A stretch of DNA of 64,000 nt from Humibacillus xanthopallidus. Lineage in GTDB: Bacteria > Actinomycetota > Actinomycetes > Actinomycetales > Dermatophilaceae. The position numbers and the translations under genes are program-made. Under the pieces are notes generated by a model, which did not search any database, was not told the origin of the DNA, and was given only the letters and a program-made list of their open reading frames with translations. The stretch covers positions 186,001-250,000 of the forward strand of contig NZ_VFPM01000004.1 in assembly GCF_006716675.1 (NCBI RefSeq), in the 5' to 3' direction. This document shows, in pieces, positions 27,046-35,521 of this stretch. Positions within the stretch are counted from its first letter, which is position 1. Each line of letters begins with the position of its first letter.

Positions 27046-30012
27046 TCACCCGAGGACGATGCGGCGCAGCTGGTCGCCCGAGGTCTCGCCGGCGAACCGC
27101 TCGGCCGCGACCCGGGCCGCCGTCGTGCCGGCGTCGGCCCACTGGCCGGAGCTCGAGAGGTCGAGCACCCGTTCGGCGGCGCAGCCGATGTCGCGAGCCA
27201 CCCAGTCCTCCGGGAAGAGCCCGCTCGCCCCGCCGATGCCCGCATAGACGGGCCAGTCGCGCACGACGGGAACGGCTCCGCTGGCCGCCATCTCGACGAG
27301 CCCGATGTGGAAGCCCTCACGGCGGCTCGAGCTGACCCCCCAGCCCACCCGTCGCAGCACCTCGGGCAGTGCCTTCGTGTAGCCGACGAAGTCGACGGCA
27401 TCGGCGAGGCCGGCCCCGCCGGAGAGCAGCCGCGACCGGAAACGCTCTGCCGCATGGCTCTCGACACCGTTGCCGCTCGTCAGGGGGAAGTCGGCGCCGA
27501 CGAGCAGCAGCCGCCAGCGGTCGTCCTCGGCCCGCAGCCGCTCGAGCAGGTCGAGGGTCCAGCACGGGTCCTTGACCTGCTGGGCCCAGCCGACCATGCC
27601 GAGGGTGTGCGCCGCCCCCGCGAGCTTGGGCAGCGCGTAGCGGCCCACGTCGACCGGGTTGGCGACGACGTGCTGGCGCACCCCGTCGAGCCGACCGCCG
27701 AGGGCGCGCTCCGTCGCGAGGCGCAGGTGCTCGCTCGGGAAGATCGCGTCGTCCACCCGCTCCCACCGTGCCGTGTGCAACCACGCGCTCAGGGTGTCGA
27801 CGCCGTGCAGCCGCACGACGACGCGAGTGCGGTCGGGGGCGTGCTCGGTCACGAGCGAGAGCGCCTTGTCAGCCCAGTCGACGAAGACGACGTCGGCGTC
27901 GAGTGCTGCTGCTGTCGCGGGGTCCAGGGTGGCACGCCCCCCGGCCGCCGCGGCGACGCGCTCGCGCACGGTGAGGGGGTCGATGGCGGTGTTGCCGTAG
28001 CGGCGGTCCCGTGCACCCAGGTCGAGCACGTCGACGTCCGCGTGACCTTCGAGCTCGCGCACGACGGCGCCCGCGAACTTCGGGTAGGCCCCGGGCAGGA
28101 CGGTGACCCGGGGGCGCGCCGTGTCCCGAGCCGTCCCCACGGCCGTGGTGGGGCGCTCGGGGCGTGCGCCGCGCGTCGGGCTCAGCAGCTGCCCGACCTG
28201 CGAGCTGCGCAGTGGCGCAAGGAAGCTCGTCGGGCTCGCGACGATGGGTGAGCTCGGCGCCGCCGTGTGCAGCACGCGCGCGAAGAGCAGGTCGAGGGCG
28301 ATGCTCGCGAGGAAGGTGACACGGTCGAGGTCGCCCGATGCCAGCGCCTCGTCAGCGTGCCGGAGGCAGGCGCCGACGACGGCGGGCACGTCGACCGGCC
28401 CGGTGCTCACTCCTGTGCTCGCACCCGCACTCGCCTCGTCGAGCCGGATGAGGGCGTCGAGGGCGCCGTGGCCCGCGGCCTCCGCCTCGGCCGCGCCCGT
28501 CACGGCGAGGCAGTCGTCGAGCAGCTGGGTCGCCGCAGCCCGTCGTCCCGCCCGCACGAGCCGGTATGCCGCCCCCGTCCACAGCGCCGCAGGTGACCGT
28601 TCGTCGCCGGCGGCCTCCGTGTCGCGCAGCAGCCGCGATGCCTGGCGCAGCCCGAGCGCCTCGGCCCGGCTGAAGCCCGTGCGGCTGGCGGCCACCTCGA
28701 GGGCGAGGGCGGCGAGCTCGCGCCCGCCGTCACGCCGGTCGGAGGCCCCGCCGGCGCTGCGGCCCGCCCGCACTCCGGCGAGACGGTCGACGACCCGGTC
28801 TCCCGCTGCGTCGAGGACGAAGAGCTCGCACGGCTCCTGCAGGAGGGTGGCGGAGGGCTCGTCGGTGCGGGCCGCTGCGGCTGCTGCCAGGCGTGCCGGC
28901 AGCACCTCCGGGGTGAACCGGCGCGAGACCCGCAGGCCCTCACGGGTGAGGCGTCGCGCGACCCGGCCGGCTCTCGCGGCCCCGGCGGCCCGGCGGGGGG
29001 CGGACCGGAGCAGGTGACCGGCGGCCCAGGCGGCAGCGGGTTCGACCGCTGGCAGGTCGGCGGGCAGGACGGCCAGGCGGTGGGCGGTGCGACCGGAACG
29101 CAGCGGGTCGACGAGGCGACCGCGCAGGTGGAGGACGCGGACGGCATACCCCGCTCGGGCGAGGAGGCGGAGGGCGCCGGCGTGCTCGTTGACCGAGCGG
29201 GCCTCGCCTGCGACGACGACGAGCGGGTGGGTGATGCGCGGCCGGGTGATGAGGGCCGCCCACGGCGAGCGGGCCCGACCCAGCTGCTGCCGCACGAGGG
29301 CGTCGACGAGCTCGGTCGGCTCGGCCGTGCGCAGCTCGTCGACGACGGCGAGGCGGGAGTCGAGGTCGCGCGCGCCGGCGGGAGCGGGCGAGCGGAAGTA
29401 CGTCGCACCGCGCCGGGCCGGCGTGAGGTCGTAGCCACTGAACTGGCGCTCGAAGGTGCCGAAGAGGTGCGCCGTCAGCACGGCGTCCTCGTCGTGGCGC
29501 AGGGAGCGCACGAACGGGGTCTCGAGCAGCCACGCGGTCGGATAGAGCTTGCCGCCGACGGAGCTCGCGAGATCGAGGTCGCTGACGGCGGACGACCCGC
29601 GCCACGGCGGCAGCGACCCGTCGGGCTCGACGTCGACGATGCGTGCGGCCGCCACCTGGTCGGTCCCAGCCGACGCGAGGAGCAGCTCGAGGTAGTCGGG
29701 TGCGACGAAGTCCTTCTCGGCCACGAAGGTCGTCCACGCACCCCGCGCGCGGGAGACTGCCGCGTTGCGGGCGGCGGCGCGCGTGGTGCCGTCACAGGCG
29801 ACGAGCACGACCTCCGGGCCCGAGGCGATGCCGTCGAGATGCACCGCGACGCGGGCGGCGACCCCGGCCCGGTGCGCATACGAGTCGTCGGCCAACGTGA
29901 CGACGACCTCGAAGCGGTGGGCGGCCAGCGTCTGCCCAGCCAGGCTGTCGAGGCACCGGCGCAGGTGGTCGCTCTCGGCGAGCGCGGGTACGACGACGGT
30001 GAGCTCGGGCAC
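27046..30012 (-). CDS. Very large glycosyltransferase: GT2 domain, helical middle, GT-B domain
   Basis: A 988-residue protein. The first 220 residues are a GT2 domain (LTVVVPALAESDHLRRCLDSL, AARNAAVSRARGAW, FVAEKDFVAPDYLELLL). A middle region of about 400 residues is Ala/Arg/Leu-rich and helical. The C-terminal 320 residues are a GT-B unit with VRLHGVDTLSAWLH, FPSEHLRLATERAL, LGMVGWAQQVKDPCWTLDLLER, VDFVGYTKALPEVLRR and SSSRREGFHIGLVEMAASGAVPVV. The start GTG at 30012 follows a TAGCCT element by 6 bases, suggesting a leaderless mRNA. It may add two different sugars or act as a polymerase for a repeating unit; this is inference from the domain pair. Confidence 0.82.
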   Translation of the reverse strand: MPELTVVVPALAESDHLRRCLDSLAGQTLAAHRFEVVVTLADDSYAHRAGVAARVAVHLDGIASGPEVVLVACDGTTRAAARNAAVSRARGAWTTFVAEKDFVAPDYLELLLASAGTDQVAAARIVDVEPDGSLPPWRGSSAVSDLDLASSVGGKLYPTAWLLETPFVRSLRHDEDAVLTAHLFGTFERQFSGYDLTPARRGATYFRSPAPAGARDLDSRLAVVDELRTAEPTELVDALVRQQLGRARSPWAALITRPRITHPLVVVAGEARSVNEHAGALRLLARAGYAVRVLHLRGRLVDPLRSGRTAHRLAVLPADLPAVEPAAAWAAGHLLRSAPRRAAGAARAGRVARRLTREGLRVSRRFTPEVLPARLAAAAAARTDEPSATLLQEPCELFVLDAAGDRVVDRLAGVRAGRSAGGASDRRDGGRELAALALEVAASRTGFSRAEALGLRQASRLLRDTEAAGDERSPAALWTGAAYRLVRAGRRAAATQLLDDCLAVTGAAEAEAAGHGALDALIRLDEASAGASTGVSTGPVDVPAVVGACLRHADEALASGDLDRVTFLASIALDLLFARVLHTAAPSSPIVASPTSFLAPLRSSQVGQLLSPTRGARPERPTTAVGTARDTARPRVTVLPGAYPKFAGAVVRELEGHADVDVLDLGARDRRYGNTAIDPLTVRERVAAAAGGRATLDPATAAALDADVVFVDWADKALSLVTEHAPDRTRVVVRLHGVDTLSAWLHTARWERVDDAIFPSEHLRLATERALGGRLDGVRQHVVANPVDVGRYALPKLAGAAHTLGMVGWAQQVKDPCWTLDLLERLRAEDDRWRLLLVGADFPLTSGNGVESHAAERFRSRLLSGGAGLADAVDFVGYTKALPEVLRRVGWGVSSSRREGFHIGLVEMAASGAVPVVRDWPVYAGIGGASGLFPEDWVARDIGCAAERVLDLSSSGQWADAGTTAARVAAERFAGETSGDQLRRIVLG

Positions 30013-30018
30013 GCGCCG

Positions 30019-30024
30019 AGGCTA
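30019..30024 (-). promoter_or_regulatory. -10 element of a probable leaderless transcript (large glycosyltransferase)
   Basis: On the minus strand TAGCCT lies 6 bases before the GTG start at 30012, in the divergent region shared with nei. Confidence 0.4.
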
Positions 30025-30091
30025 GGCGGCACCGCTTACAGTGCGGAGAACACCGCGTGACGAGCACGTGGACGCGAGGAGGTCACCTGCC

Positions 30092-30964
30092 GTGCCCGAG
30101 GGCGACACCGTGTGGCGCACCGCGCAGCGCCTCCATGCCGCGCTCGCCGGCAAGCCCATCGTCGAGGCCGACCTGCGCTGGCCGGAGATCTCGACCGCCG
30201 ATCTCAGCGGTCGCGACACCCTCGAGGTGGTGAGCCGCGGCAAGCACCTCCTGCACCGCGTCGAGGGCGGGCTGACGCTGCACTCGCACCTGCGCATGGA
30301 GGGCCAGTGGCGCATCGAGGCGACCCCGTCGCTCGCGGCCCGCTGGCGGCGCAACCCGCAGCTGCGGGCGCTCGTGTCCGCGCCGGACTGGACCGCCCTC
30401 GGCCTGCGGCTCGGCATGCTCGACCTCGTGCCGACCGCGCGAGAGGGAGACCTCGTGGGCCACCTCGGCCCCGACCTGCTCGGCCCCGACTGGGACGCCG
30501 TGCCCGCCGTCGACAACCTCGCGGCGGCCCACGTGCCGGTCGGGCAGGCGCTGCTCGACCAGCGCAACCTCGCGGGCGTCGGCACGATGTGGTGCGCCGA
30601 GACGCTCTTCCTCGAGAAGGTGCCGCCGTGGGCCCTCGCCGACGGGCTCGACCGGGCGGTGCTCGAGCGGGTCGTCGCCCGTGCGCACCGGCTCATCGAC
30701 AACGGCAAGAACCATGCGGTCCAGTCGAGCACCGGCTCCTACCGCCTCGACGACGCCCACTACGTCCACGCCCGCAGCGGCCGTCCCTGCCGGCGCTGCG
30801 GCGGGCCGGTTCGCGTGGCTCCGATCGGGGTCCCGCCCCAGGAGCGCACGATGTTCTACTGCCCCCAGTGCCAGGGCGGCCTGGGGCCGACCGACGACGG
30901 TCGACCGCAGCGGCCGCTCGGGGCCGAGGGAAGGTCTGCGACCGGTCGCAGGGTCGTGCGCTGA
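30092..30964 (+). CDS. nei: Nei2-type DNA glycosylase/AP lyase (Fpg/Nei family)
   Basis: A bifunctional base-excision repair enzyme, about 290 residues, that removes oxidised bases and cuts the abasic site. The start GTG at 30092 (AGGAGG 8 bases upstream) puts the catalytic Pro2 and Glu3 directly after the initiator (PEGDTVWRTAQRLH). Also seen: the conserved Lys in SRGKHLLHR, HSHLRMEGQW, the H2TH region (LLDQRNLAGVGTMWCAE) and a C-terminal zinc finger with CRRCGGPV and YCPQCQ. A TACAGT element at 30037 would give a 5' leader of about 45 bases. It matches mycobacterial Nei2 rather than Fpg. Confidence 0.9.
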   Translation: MPEGDTVWRTAQRLHAALAGKPIVEADLRWPEISTADLSGRDTLEVVSRGKHLLHRVEGGLTLHSHLRMEGQWRIEATPSLAARWRRNPQLRALVSAPDWTALGLRLGMLDLVPTAREGDLVGHLGPDLLGPDWDAVPAVDNLAAAHVPVGQALLDQRNLAGVGTMWCAETLFLEKVPPWALADGLDRAVLERVVARAHRLIDNGKNHAVQSSTGSYRLDDAHYVHARSGRPCRRCGGPVRVAPIGVPPQERTMFYCPQCQGGLGPTDDGRPQRPLGAEGRSATGRRVVR

Positions 30965-31072
30965 CGGGTTTCGGCCGAAGCGGGGCCGCTGTCGGAGGGC
31001 CGTCCTAGTGTGGGTGGGCGAGGCCGGCAGACCGCCGGCCCGCTCGAGACCCCGACCCCGAAGGAGTGCGTC

Positions 31073-31486
31073 ATGGCTTCTCGACTCAACCCCTACATCA
31101 GCTTCCGCGACAACGCCCGCGAGGCGATGGAGTTCTACCAGAGCATCTTCGGCGGAGAGCTCAACGTCAGCACCTTCGGTGAGTTCGGCGCGCCCGAGGG
31201 CACGCCTCCCGACGGCGTCATGCATGCCCAGCTCGACACGCCGAACGGCTACACCATCATGGCGGCCGACACCCCCTCCGGCATGTCGCACAACCCCGGC
31301 GACACGATGAGCGTCAGCCTGAGCGGCGACGACGCCGACGACCTGCGCGGCTACTTCGCGAAGCTCTCCGAGGGCGGCACCGTCGGCGTTCCGCTCGAGA
31401 AGCAGATGTGGGGCGACGAGTTCGGCATGGTGACCGATCGCTTCGGCGTCGGCTGGATGGTCAACATCGCGGGGGGTCAGGCCTGA
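31073..31486 (+). CDS. VOC-family (PhnB/glyoxalase-like) protein
   Basis: A 137-residue protein of the vicinal-oxygen-chelate fold, PhnB/3-demethylubiquinone methyltransferase-like subgroup. Seen: LNPYISFRDNAREAMEFYQSIFGG at the start (split LNPYISFRDNAREAM, EFYQSIFGG), VMHAQLDTPNGYTIMAAD, and the family end WGDEFGMVTDRFGVGWMVNI. Most members of this subgroup have no assigned reaction. The ATG has an AAGGAG site 8 bases upstream, and a TAGTGT element at 31006 could be its -10. It stands alone after nei and before a convergent kinase gene. Confidence 0.85.
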   Translation: MASRLNPYISFRDNAREAMEFYQSIFGGELNVSTFGEFGAPEGTPPDGVMHAQLDTPNGYTIMAADTPSGMSHNPGDTMSVSLSGDDADDLRGYFAKLSEGGTVGVPLEKQMWGDEFGMVTDRFGVGWMVNIAGGQA

Positions 31487-31514
31487 CGGTCCGCGACGGT
31501 CCGCGACGGTCCGC
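31485..31514 (+). repeat. Three tandem copies of a 10-base repeat after the VOC gene
   Basis: GACGGTCCGC is repeated three times, beginning inside the stop codon of the VOC gene and ending 12 bases before the stop of the convergent kinase gene. GGTCC/GGACC-type self-complementarity is weak, so a terminator role is doubtful. Confidence 0.75.
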
Positions 31515-31526
31515 GAGGGCCGGGGG

Positions 31527-32462
31527 TCACGCCCGCAGCCGGGCGAGCTCGCCGGCCAGCTCGCCCGGGCTGACGAAGCTCGTGTGCGTGCCCGCGGTGC
31601 CGCACGCCCAGGCGCCGGCCACCGCGCCCGAGAGCGCTGCCGACCGGGCACCCCGGCCGGCCAGCCACGCCGAGAGGAAGCCCGCGACGTAGGCGTCTCC
31701 CGCGCCGTTCGAGTCGACGACCGGCCGCGCGGGCACGTCGACCGCGGGCACCGCGAAGCTGCCACCCTCACGCACCGTGACCCGGCTGCCGCGGGAGCCG
31801 TCCATGACGATGACGACCCGTGCGCGGCCCCGGTCGAGCACGTCGGCGACGACGCCGTCCGCGATCCCCTCGAGCCGCGAGCCCGACACGAAGACGAGGT
31901 CGGCGGCACGGGCGAACGGCTGGTGGTGGGGGTTGCTGCCGTCCCAGTCGTGCAGGTCCGTCGAGGTCGTGAGGCCCCGCTCCGTGGCCTCCTCCAGCGC
32001 CGCCACCGTCCACGGCATGATCGACGCGTGCACGTGCCGGGAGGCGGCGACCGCATCGCGCCACAGCGCGCCGTCGGGCACGAGGTCGTAGGGGTGGCGC
32101 GGGTCGTAGAGGGACATCCGCCGCCCCTGCGGGTCGACGAGGTTGACCGCCCGCCGGGTGCCGGACGGATGCACGACGTGGTCGAAGCGGACGCCCTCCG
32201 CTGCCAGCCGCTCGGTGACCATCCGGCCCTCGACGTCGTCACCGATGACGTCGACGAGGTGCGTGGCGAGGCCGAGATGGTGGCAGCCGAGCGCGACTCC
32301 GGTGCCGGTGTGCCCGACGACCGTCCGGATGGGCGGCACGACGTGCGAGTCGGCGAGCGGCACCGGCAGGGCCTCCACGCGCACGATCGTGTCGACGCCG
32401 GTCCCGCCGACGACGAGCACGTCGGTCTGACCCGCGTCGGCCCGCGGCGCGGAGGCCGTCAC
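31527..32462 (-). CDS. PfkB-family carbohydrate kinase
   Basis: A sugar or nucleoside kinase of about 311 residues (ribokinase/fructokinase fold). It begins VLVVGGTGVDTIVRVEALP, has GHTGTGVALGCHHLG for substrate contacts, and the catalytic anion-hole motif DSNGAGDAYVAGF near the C-terminus. The start is a GTG at 32462 in a GTGA overlap with the stop of the copper-monooxygenase-like lipoprotein gene, so the two are coupled. The substrate is not evident; the family includes ribokinase, adenosine kinase and fructokinase. Confidence 0.88.
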   Translation of the reverse strand: MTASAPRADAGQTDVLVVGGTGVDTIVRVEALPVPLADSHVVPPIRTVVGHTGTGVALGCHHLGLATHLVDVIGDDVEGRMVTERLAAEGVRFDHVVHPSGTRRAVNLVDPQGRRMSLYDPRHPYDLVPDGALWRDAVAASRHVHASIMPWTVAALEEATERGLTTSTDLHDWDGSNPHHQPFARAADLVFVSGSRLEGIADGVVADVLDRGRARVVIVMDGSRGSRVTVREGGSFAVPAVDVPARPVVDSNGAGDAYVAGFLSAWLAGRGARSAALSGAVAGAWACGTAGTHTSFVSPGELAGELARLRA

Positions 32463-33673
32463 GGGCGGGTCACGCCGAGGATGCCGAGGCACATCTCGTC
32501 GGTCGTGCCCTCGCCCCACACGACATACCGCTCCGGTATGCCGCGCAGCTCGGGCAGCTTGTCACGCCAGGCCTGGTCGTGGGTGCAGGTCACCTGCAGG
32601 CGGTCACCGGGCTTGACGGCGGTGGCCGGGATGGACACGGCGCCCTGGTTGTCGAAGTCCCACACCTTCGTGTCGAGCAGGGTCCGCGCCGTGGGTGTGC
32701 CCGGGTTGAGGTCGATGCGGATGCTCGACCCGAGCCGGTGCATGTGACCGGCGACGGTGCGCACGGTCGCCGGCTCCTGCACCGTGCGACTGCACGTCTG
32801 CATCGCGCCCGGCGTGGGCTTGAAGCTGCCGGTGCAGAGGAGCAGGAGTCCCGCGACCATGCGCCCGGCGTTCGCGCCGAAGCGGGCCGAGACGTCGAGC
32901 ACCGCTGCATCCCGGGTGCACAGCGAGCCGGAGTGCCCGGGCCGGCAGGGCAGCTCGACGGGCGCCGGCAGGAGCATCGTGTCGAGCGGTGTCAGGGCCT
33001 TGGTCGAGACGCGCAGGTCGACGGCGGTGCGATCGGGCGTCGCGCCGTGCAGCAGGTTGTAGTGCACCTGCAGCACGAGGAGGGAGCCCTTGGGCAGCGG
33101 GATGCCGATGTCGGGGTCGAGCAGCCGCTCGGTGCCGCCCGGCGCCCACGCCCCGACCCACGGCGCGTCGTCGAGCGTCGAGCCCTGGGAGCCGAGCCCG
33201 GTGCCGCCGAAGCAGGTCCAGCCGTCACCGGGGGTCTCGGCATCGCGCTGGCGGGCCGCTGCGGCCTGGCCCGGCGGCACCCGGTAGAGGATGACGTGGT
33301 GCACCTCGGCGGGTTGGCCGGGCACGATGTCGAAGCCGGTGACGAAGGAGTCCCGGGCGATCCGGGGGTCGAGGACGAAGCAGCGGTAGTCGTCGGTGCC
33401 GCCGCTCGGCGCTTTGGGGGTGTAGGGCGCCGGCACGGCGACGCTGCGCAGCGACTCCCCGGCGCGCAGGGCGGCCGGGGCTGCCTTGGGGGTGGCCACC
33501 GCGCCGTGCCCGGAGGACTGCCCGGAGGACTGCCCGGTGGCAGCGTGGCTGGCACCTGCCTGGCCGTCGAGGCGCGCCTGGGCGGCGAGGTTGGGGCTGC
33601 CGCAGCCCGCGGCCAGCAGCGCGGCCACGGCGAGGGCCGCGCCGAACGGGGCGAGGCGCCGTCGGGTCGTCAC
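32459..33673 (-). CDS. Lipoprotein related to copper type II ascorbate-dependent monooxygenases (PHM/DBM-like)
   Basis: A 404-residue exported lipoprotein: signal peptide with lipobox LAAGC (Cys24), then a Gly/Ser/Ala-rich linker with SSGQSSG repeats. The rest shows all six copper ligands expected for the PHM/dopamine monooxygenase fold in order: His125-His126 (EVHHV) and His204 (QVHYN) for one copper, His310 and His312 (AGHMH) and Met394 (TDEMCLG) for the other. Many cysteines suggest disulfides. Animal members hydroxylate an aliphatic carbon with O2 and ascorbate; the bacterial substrate is unknown. Its stop overlaps the PfkB kinase start by GTGA. It acts outside the membrane, whereas the kinase is cytosolic, so the coupling is not easily explained. 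Confidence 0.82.
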   Translation of the reverse strand: MTTRRRLAPFGAALAVAALLAAGCGSPNLAAQARLDGQAGASHAATGQSSGQSSGHGAVATPKAAPAALRAGESLRSVAVPAPYTPKAPSGGTDDYRCFVLDPRIARDSFVTGFDIVPGQPAEVHHVILYRVPPGQAAAARQRDAETPGDGWTCFGGTGLGSQGSTLDDAPWVGAWAPGGTERLLDPDIGIPLPKGSLLVLQVHYNLLHGATPDRTAVDLRVSTKALTPLDTMLLPAPVELPCRPGHSGSLCTRDAAVLDVSARFGANAGRMVAGLLLLCTGSFKPTPGAMQTCSRTVQEPATVRTVAGHMHRLGSSIRIDLNPGTPTARTLLDTKVWDFDNQGAVSIPATAVKPGDRLQVTCTHDQAWRDKLPELRGIPERYVVWGEGTTDEMCLGILGVTRP

Positions 33674-33692
33674 CCCACCAGTCTAGGAAGAC

Positions 33693-35417
33693 TCAGGGAC
33701 TCTCGGGCGTCCTGCTGACCGGGATCCGCCGGGCATCGGGGGCGCTGAGCCGCTCGGCGTTGGCCTCGGAGTCGGCGAGCTCCTTCTGCGACTCGAGCTC
33801 GGCCTCGACCCGGGAGTGGTAGGCGCCGACCGCACGCGCGACCCGCTCGTCGTCCCAGCCGAAGATCGGGGCGACGAGCTGGGCGACGGCTTCGGCGCTC
33901 TCGATGCCGCGGTGCGGCGTCTCGATCGAGATGCGGGTGCGGCGCGCGAGGATGTCATCGAGGTGGAGGGCGCCCTCGTGCGTCACCGCGTAGACGACCT
34001 CGACCTTGAGGTACTCCTCGGCACCGGGCAGCGGCTCGTAGAGGCTGCGGTCGTTCTCGGCGAGGGCGAAGAGCTCGTGGACGAGCGAGCCGTAGCGCTG
34101 GAGGAGGTGGTTGATCCGCCACACCGGAAGGTCCTGGTGGCGCGCGAGCCGGTCGACCTGGTTGACGAGAGCGGGGTAGCCCTCGGCGCCGGAGAGCGGG
34201 ATGAACTCCGTGACGCTGTCGGAGACGTCGCCGCCGATGTCCTCGCGGGCGGCGTCGACGGCGTCGGCCGCCATGACGCGGTAGGTCGTGTACTTGCCGC
34301 CGGCGATCGAGACGAGCCCCGGCTGCGGGCGGGCGACGGCGTGCTCGCGGGAGAGCTGGCTCGTGTCCTCGCTCTCGCCCGAGAGGAGCGGCCGCAGTCC
34401 GGCATACACGCCTTGGATGTCGTCGTGGGTCAGGGGCACGTTGAGCACGGCGTTGAGGTGCTCGAGGATGTAGTCGATGTCGGCGCGGGTCGCGGCGGGG
34501 TGGGCGAGGTCGAGGTCCCACTCCGTGTCGGTCGTGCCGATGATCCAGTGGGTGCCCCACGGGATGACGAAGAGGACCGACTTCTCGGTGCGCAGGATGA
34601 GGCCGGTCTCGGAGTTGATGCGGTCGCGGGCCACGACGATGTGCACGCCCTTGGACGCGCGCACGTGGAAGCGGCCGCGGCCGCCCGCCATCGTCTGGAT
34701 GTCGTCGGTCCACACGCCCGTGCAGTTGATGACGACGGAGGAGTGCACCTCGACGCGCTCGCCGGTCTCGACGTCCTCGACGACCGCTCCGACGACCCGC
34801 TCGCCGGCCCGGAGGAGCTCGACGACGCGGGCCGAGGAGAGCACCGTCGCGCCGTATGCCGCTGCCGTGCGGACCGTCGTCATCGTGTGGCGGGCGTCGT
34901 CGGCCTGGGCGTCGTAGTAGAGCAGCGCACCGGTCAGTGCATCGCGCTTGAGCGACGGAGCGAGCCGCAGGGCGCCGGTGCGGGTCAGCTGCTTGTGGCG
35001 GGGCGTCGACCGGGCGCCGCCCATCGAGTCGTAGAGGGTGAGTCCCGCTGTGACGTAAGGCCGCTCCCACCCGCGACCGGTGAGGGGGTAGAGGAACGAC
35101 ACGGGCCGCACGAGGTGCGGAGCGATGCGCGTGAGCATGAGCTCGCGCTCCTTGAGCGCCTCGCGAACGAGGTCGAAGTTCATCTGCTCGAGGTAGCGCA
35201 GGCCACCGTGGAAGAGCTTCGACGAGCGCGAGGACGTGCCCGAGGCGAAGTCACGCTGCTCGACGAGCGCCGTCGAGAGCCCTCGTGTCGCGGCATCGAG
35301 GGCCACACCGGCGCCGGTGACCCCGCCGCCGATGACGAGGACGTCGAAGGCCTTGGTCGCGAGCCGCTGCCATGCTCGCGCGCGGTAGTCGGCGTCGAGG
35401 CGCACGGGTTGGGTCAT
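33693..35417 (-). CDS. glpD: Aerobic glycerol-3-phosphate dehydrogenase
   Basis: FAD-dependent membrane-associated enzyme that oxidises sn-glycerol-3-phosphate to dihydroxyacetone phosphate and passes electrons to quinone. It has 574 residues, typical for GlpD. The N-terminal FAD motif is VLVIGGGVTGAGVALDAATRG (split VLVIGGGVTGAG, VALDAATRG), followed by SSRSSKLFHGGLRYLEQ, FLYPLTGRGWERPY, and TDDIQTMAG. The C-terminal DUF-type cap contains TRISIETPHRG. It has its own start with a GGGGAAG site, 20 bases upstream of the lipoprotein gene. The glycerol kinase glpK is 10 kb away on the other strand, so the glycerol genes are not one operon here. Confidence 0.93.
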   Translation of the reverse strand: MTQPVRLDADYRARAWQRLATKAFDVLVIGGGVTGAGVALDAATRGLSTALVEQRDFASGTSSRSSKLFHGGLRYLEQMNFDLVREALKERELMLTRIAPHLVRPVSFLYPLTGRGWERPYVTAGLTLYDSMGGARSTPRHKQLTRTGALRLAPSLKRDALTGALLYYDAQADDARHTMTTVRTAAAYGATVLSSARVVELLRAGERVVGAVVEDVETGERVEVHSSVVINCTGVWTDDIQTMAGGRGRFHVRASKGVHIVVARDRINSETGLILRTEKSVLFVIPWGTHWIIGTTDTEWDLDLAHPAATRADIDYILEHLNAVLNVPLTHDDIQGVYAGLRPLLSGESEDTSQLSREHAVARPQPGLVSIAGGKYTTYRVMAADAVDAAREDIGGDVSDSVTEFIPLSGAEGYPALVNQVDRLARHQDLPVWRINHLLQRYGSLVHELFALAENDRSLYEPLPGAEEYLKVEVVYAVTHEGALHLDDILARRTRISIETPHRGIESAEAVAQLVAPIFGWDDERVARAVGAYHSRVEAELESQKELADSEANAERLSAPDARRIPVSRTPESP

Positions 35418-35468
35418 TGCTTCCCCTTCGGTCCGGAACAGGCTCGTCCAGCCTAGTCGGGCGAGGCC

Positions 35469-35521
35469 GAGCTCAGGCTGAGCCTCAGGCTGAGCTCAGG
35501 CCGAGCTCAGGCCGAGCTCAG
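35469..35521. repeat. 11-base GAGCTCAGGC(C/T) tandem repeat giving stops in rotating frames
   Basis: About 4.7 copies of an 11-base unit (one copy has 12) lie between the glpD start and the lipase stop, and the last unit contains that stop codon. Read on the minus strand each unit contains CTGAGCTC, so the TGA triplet moves to a new frame in each copy and stops reading in all three frames. Each unit also has the GAGCTC palindrome. It might act as a translation stopper or a terminator of the operon upstream. Confidence 0.8.

Noticed and set aside
35469..35521. Short repeat array considered as a CRISPR
   Set aside because: Units are 11 bases with no spacers and no cas genes are in the window.
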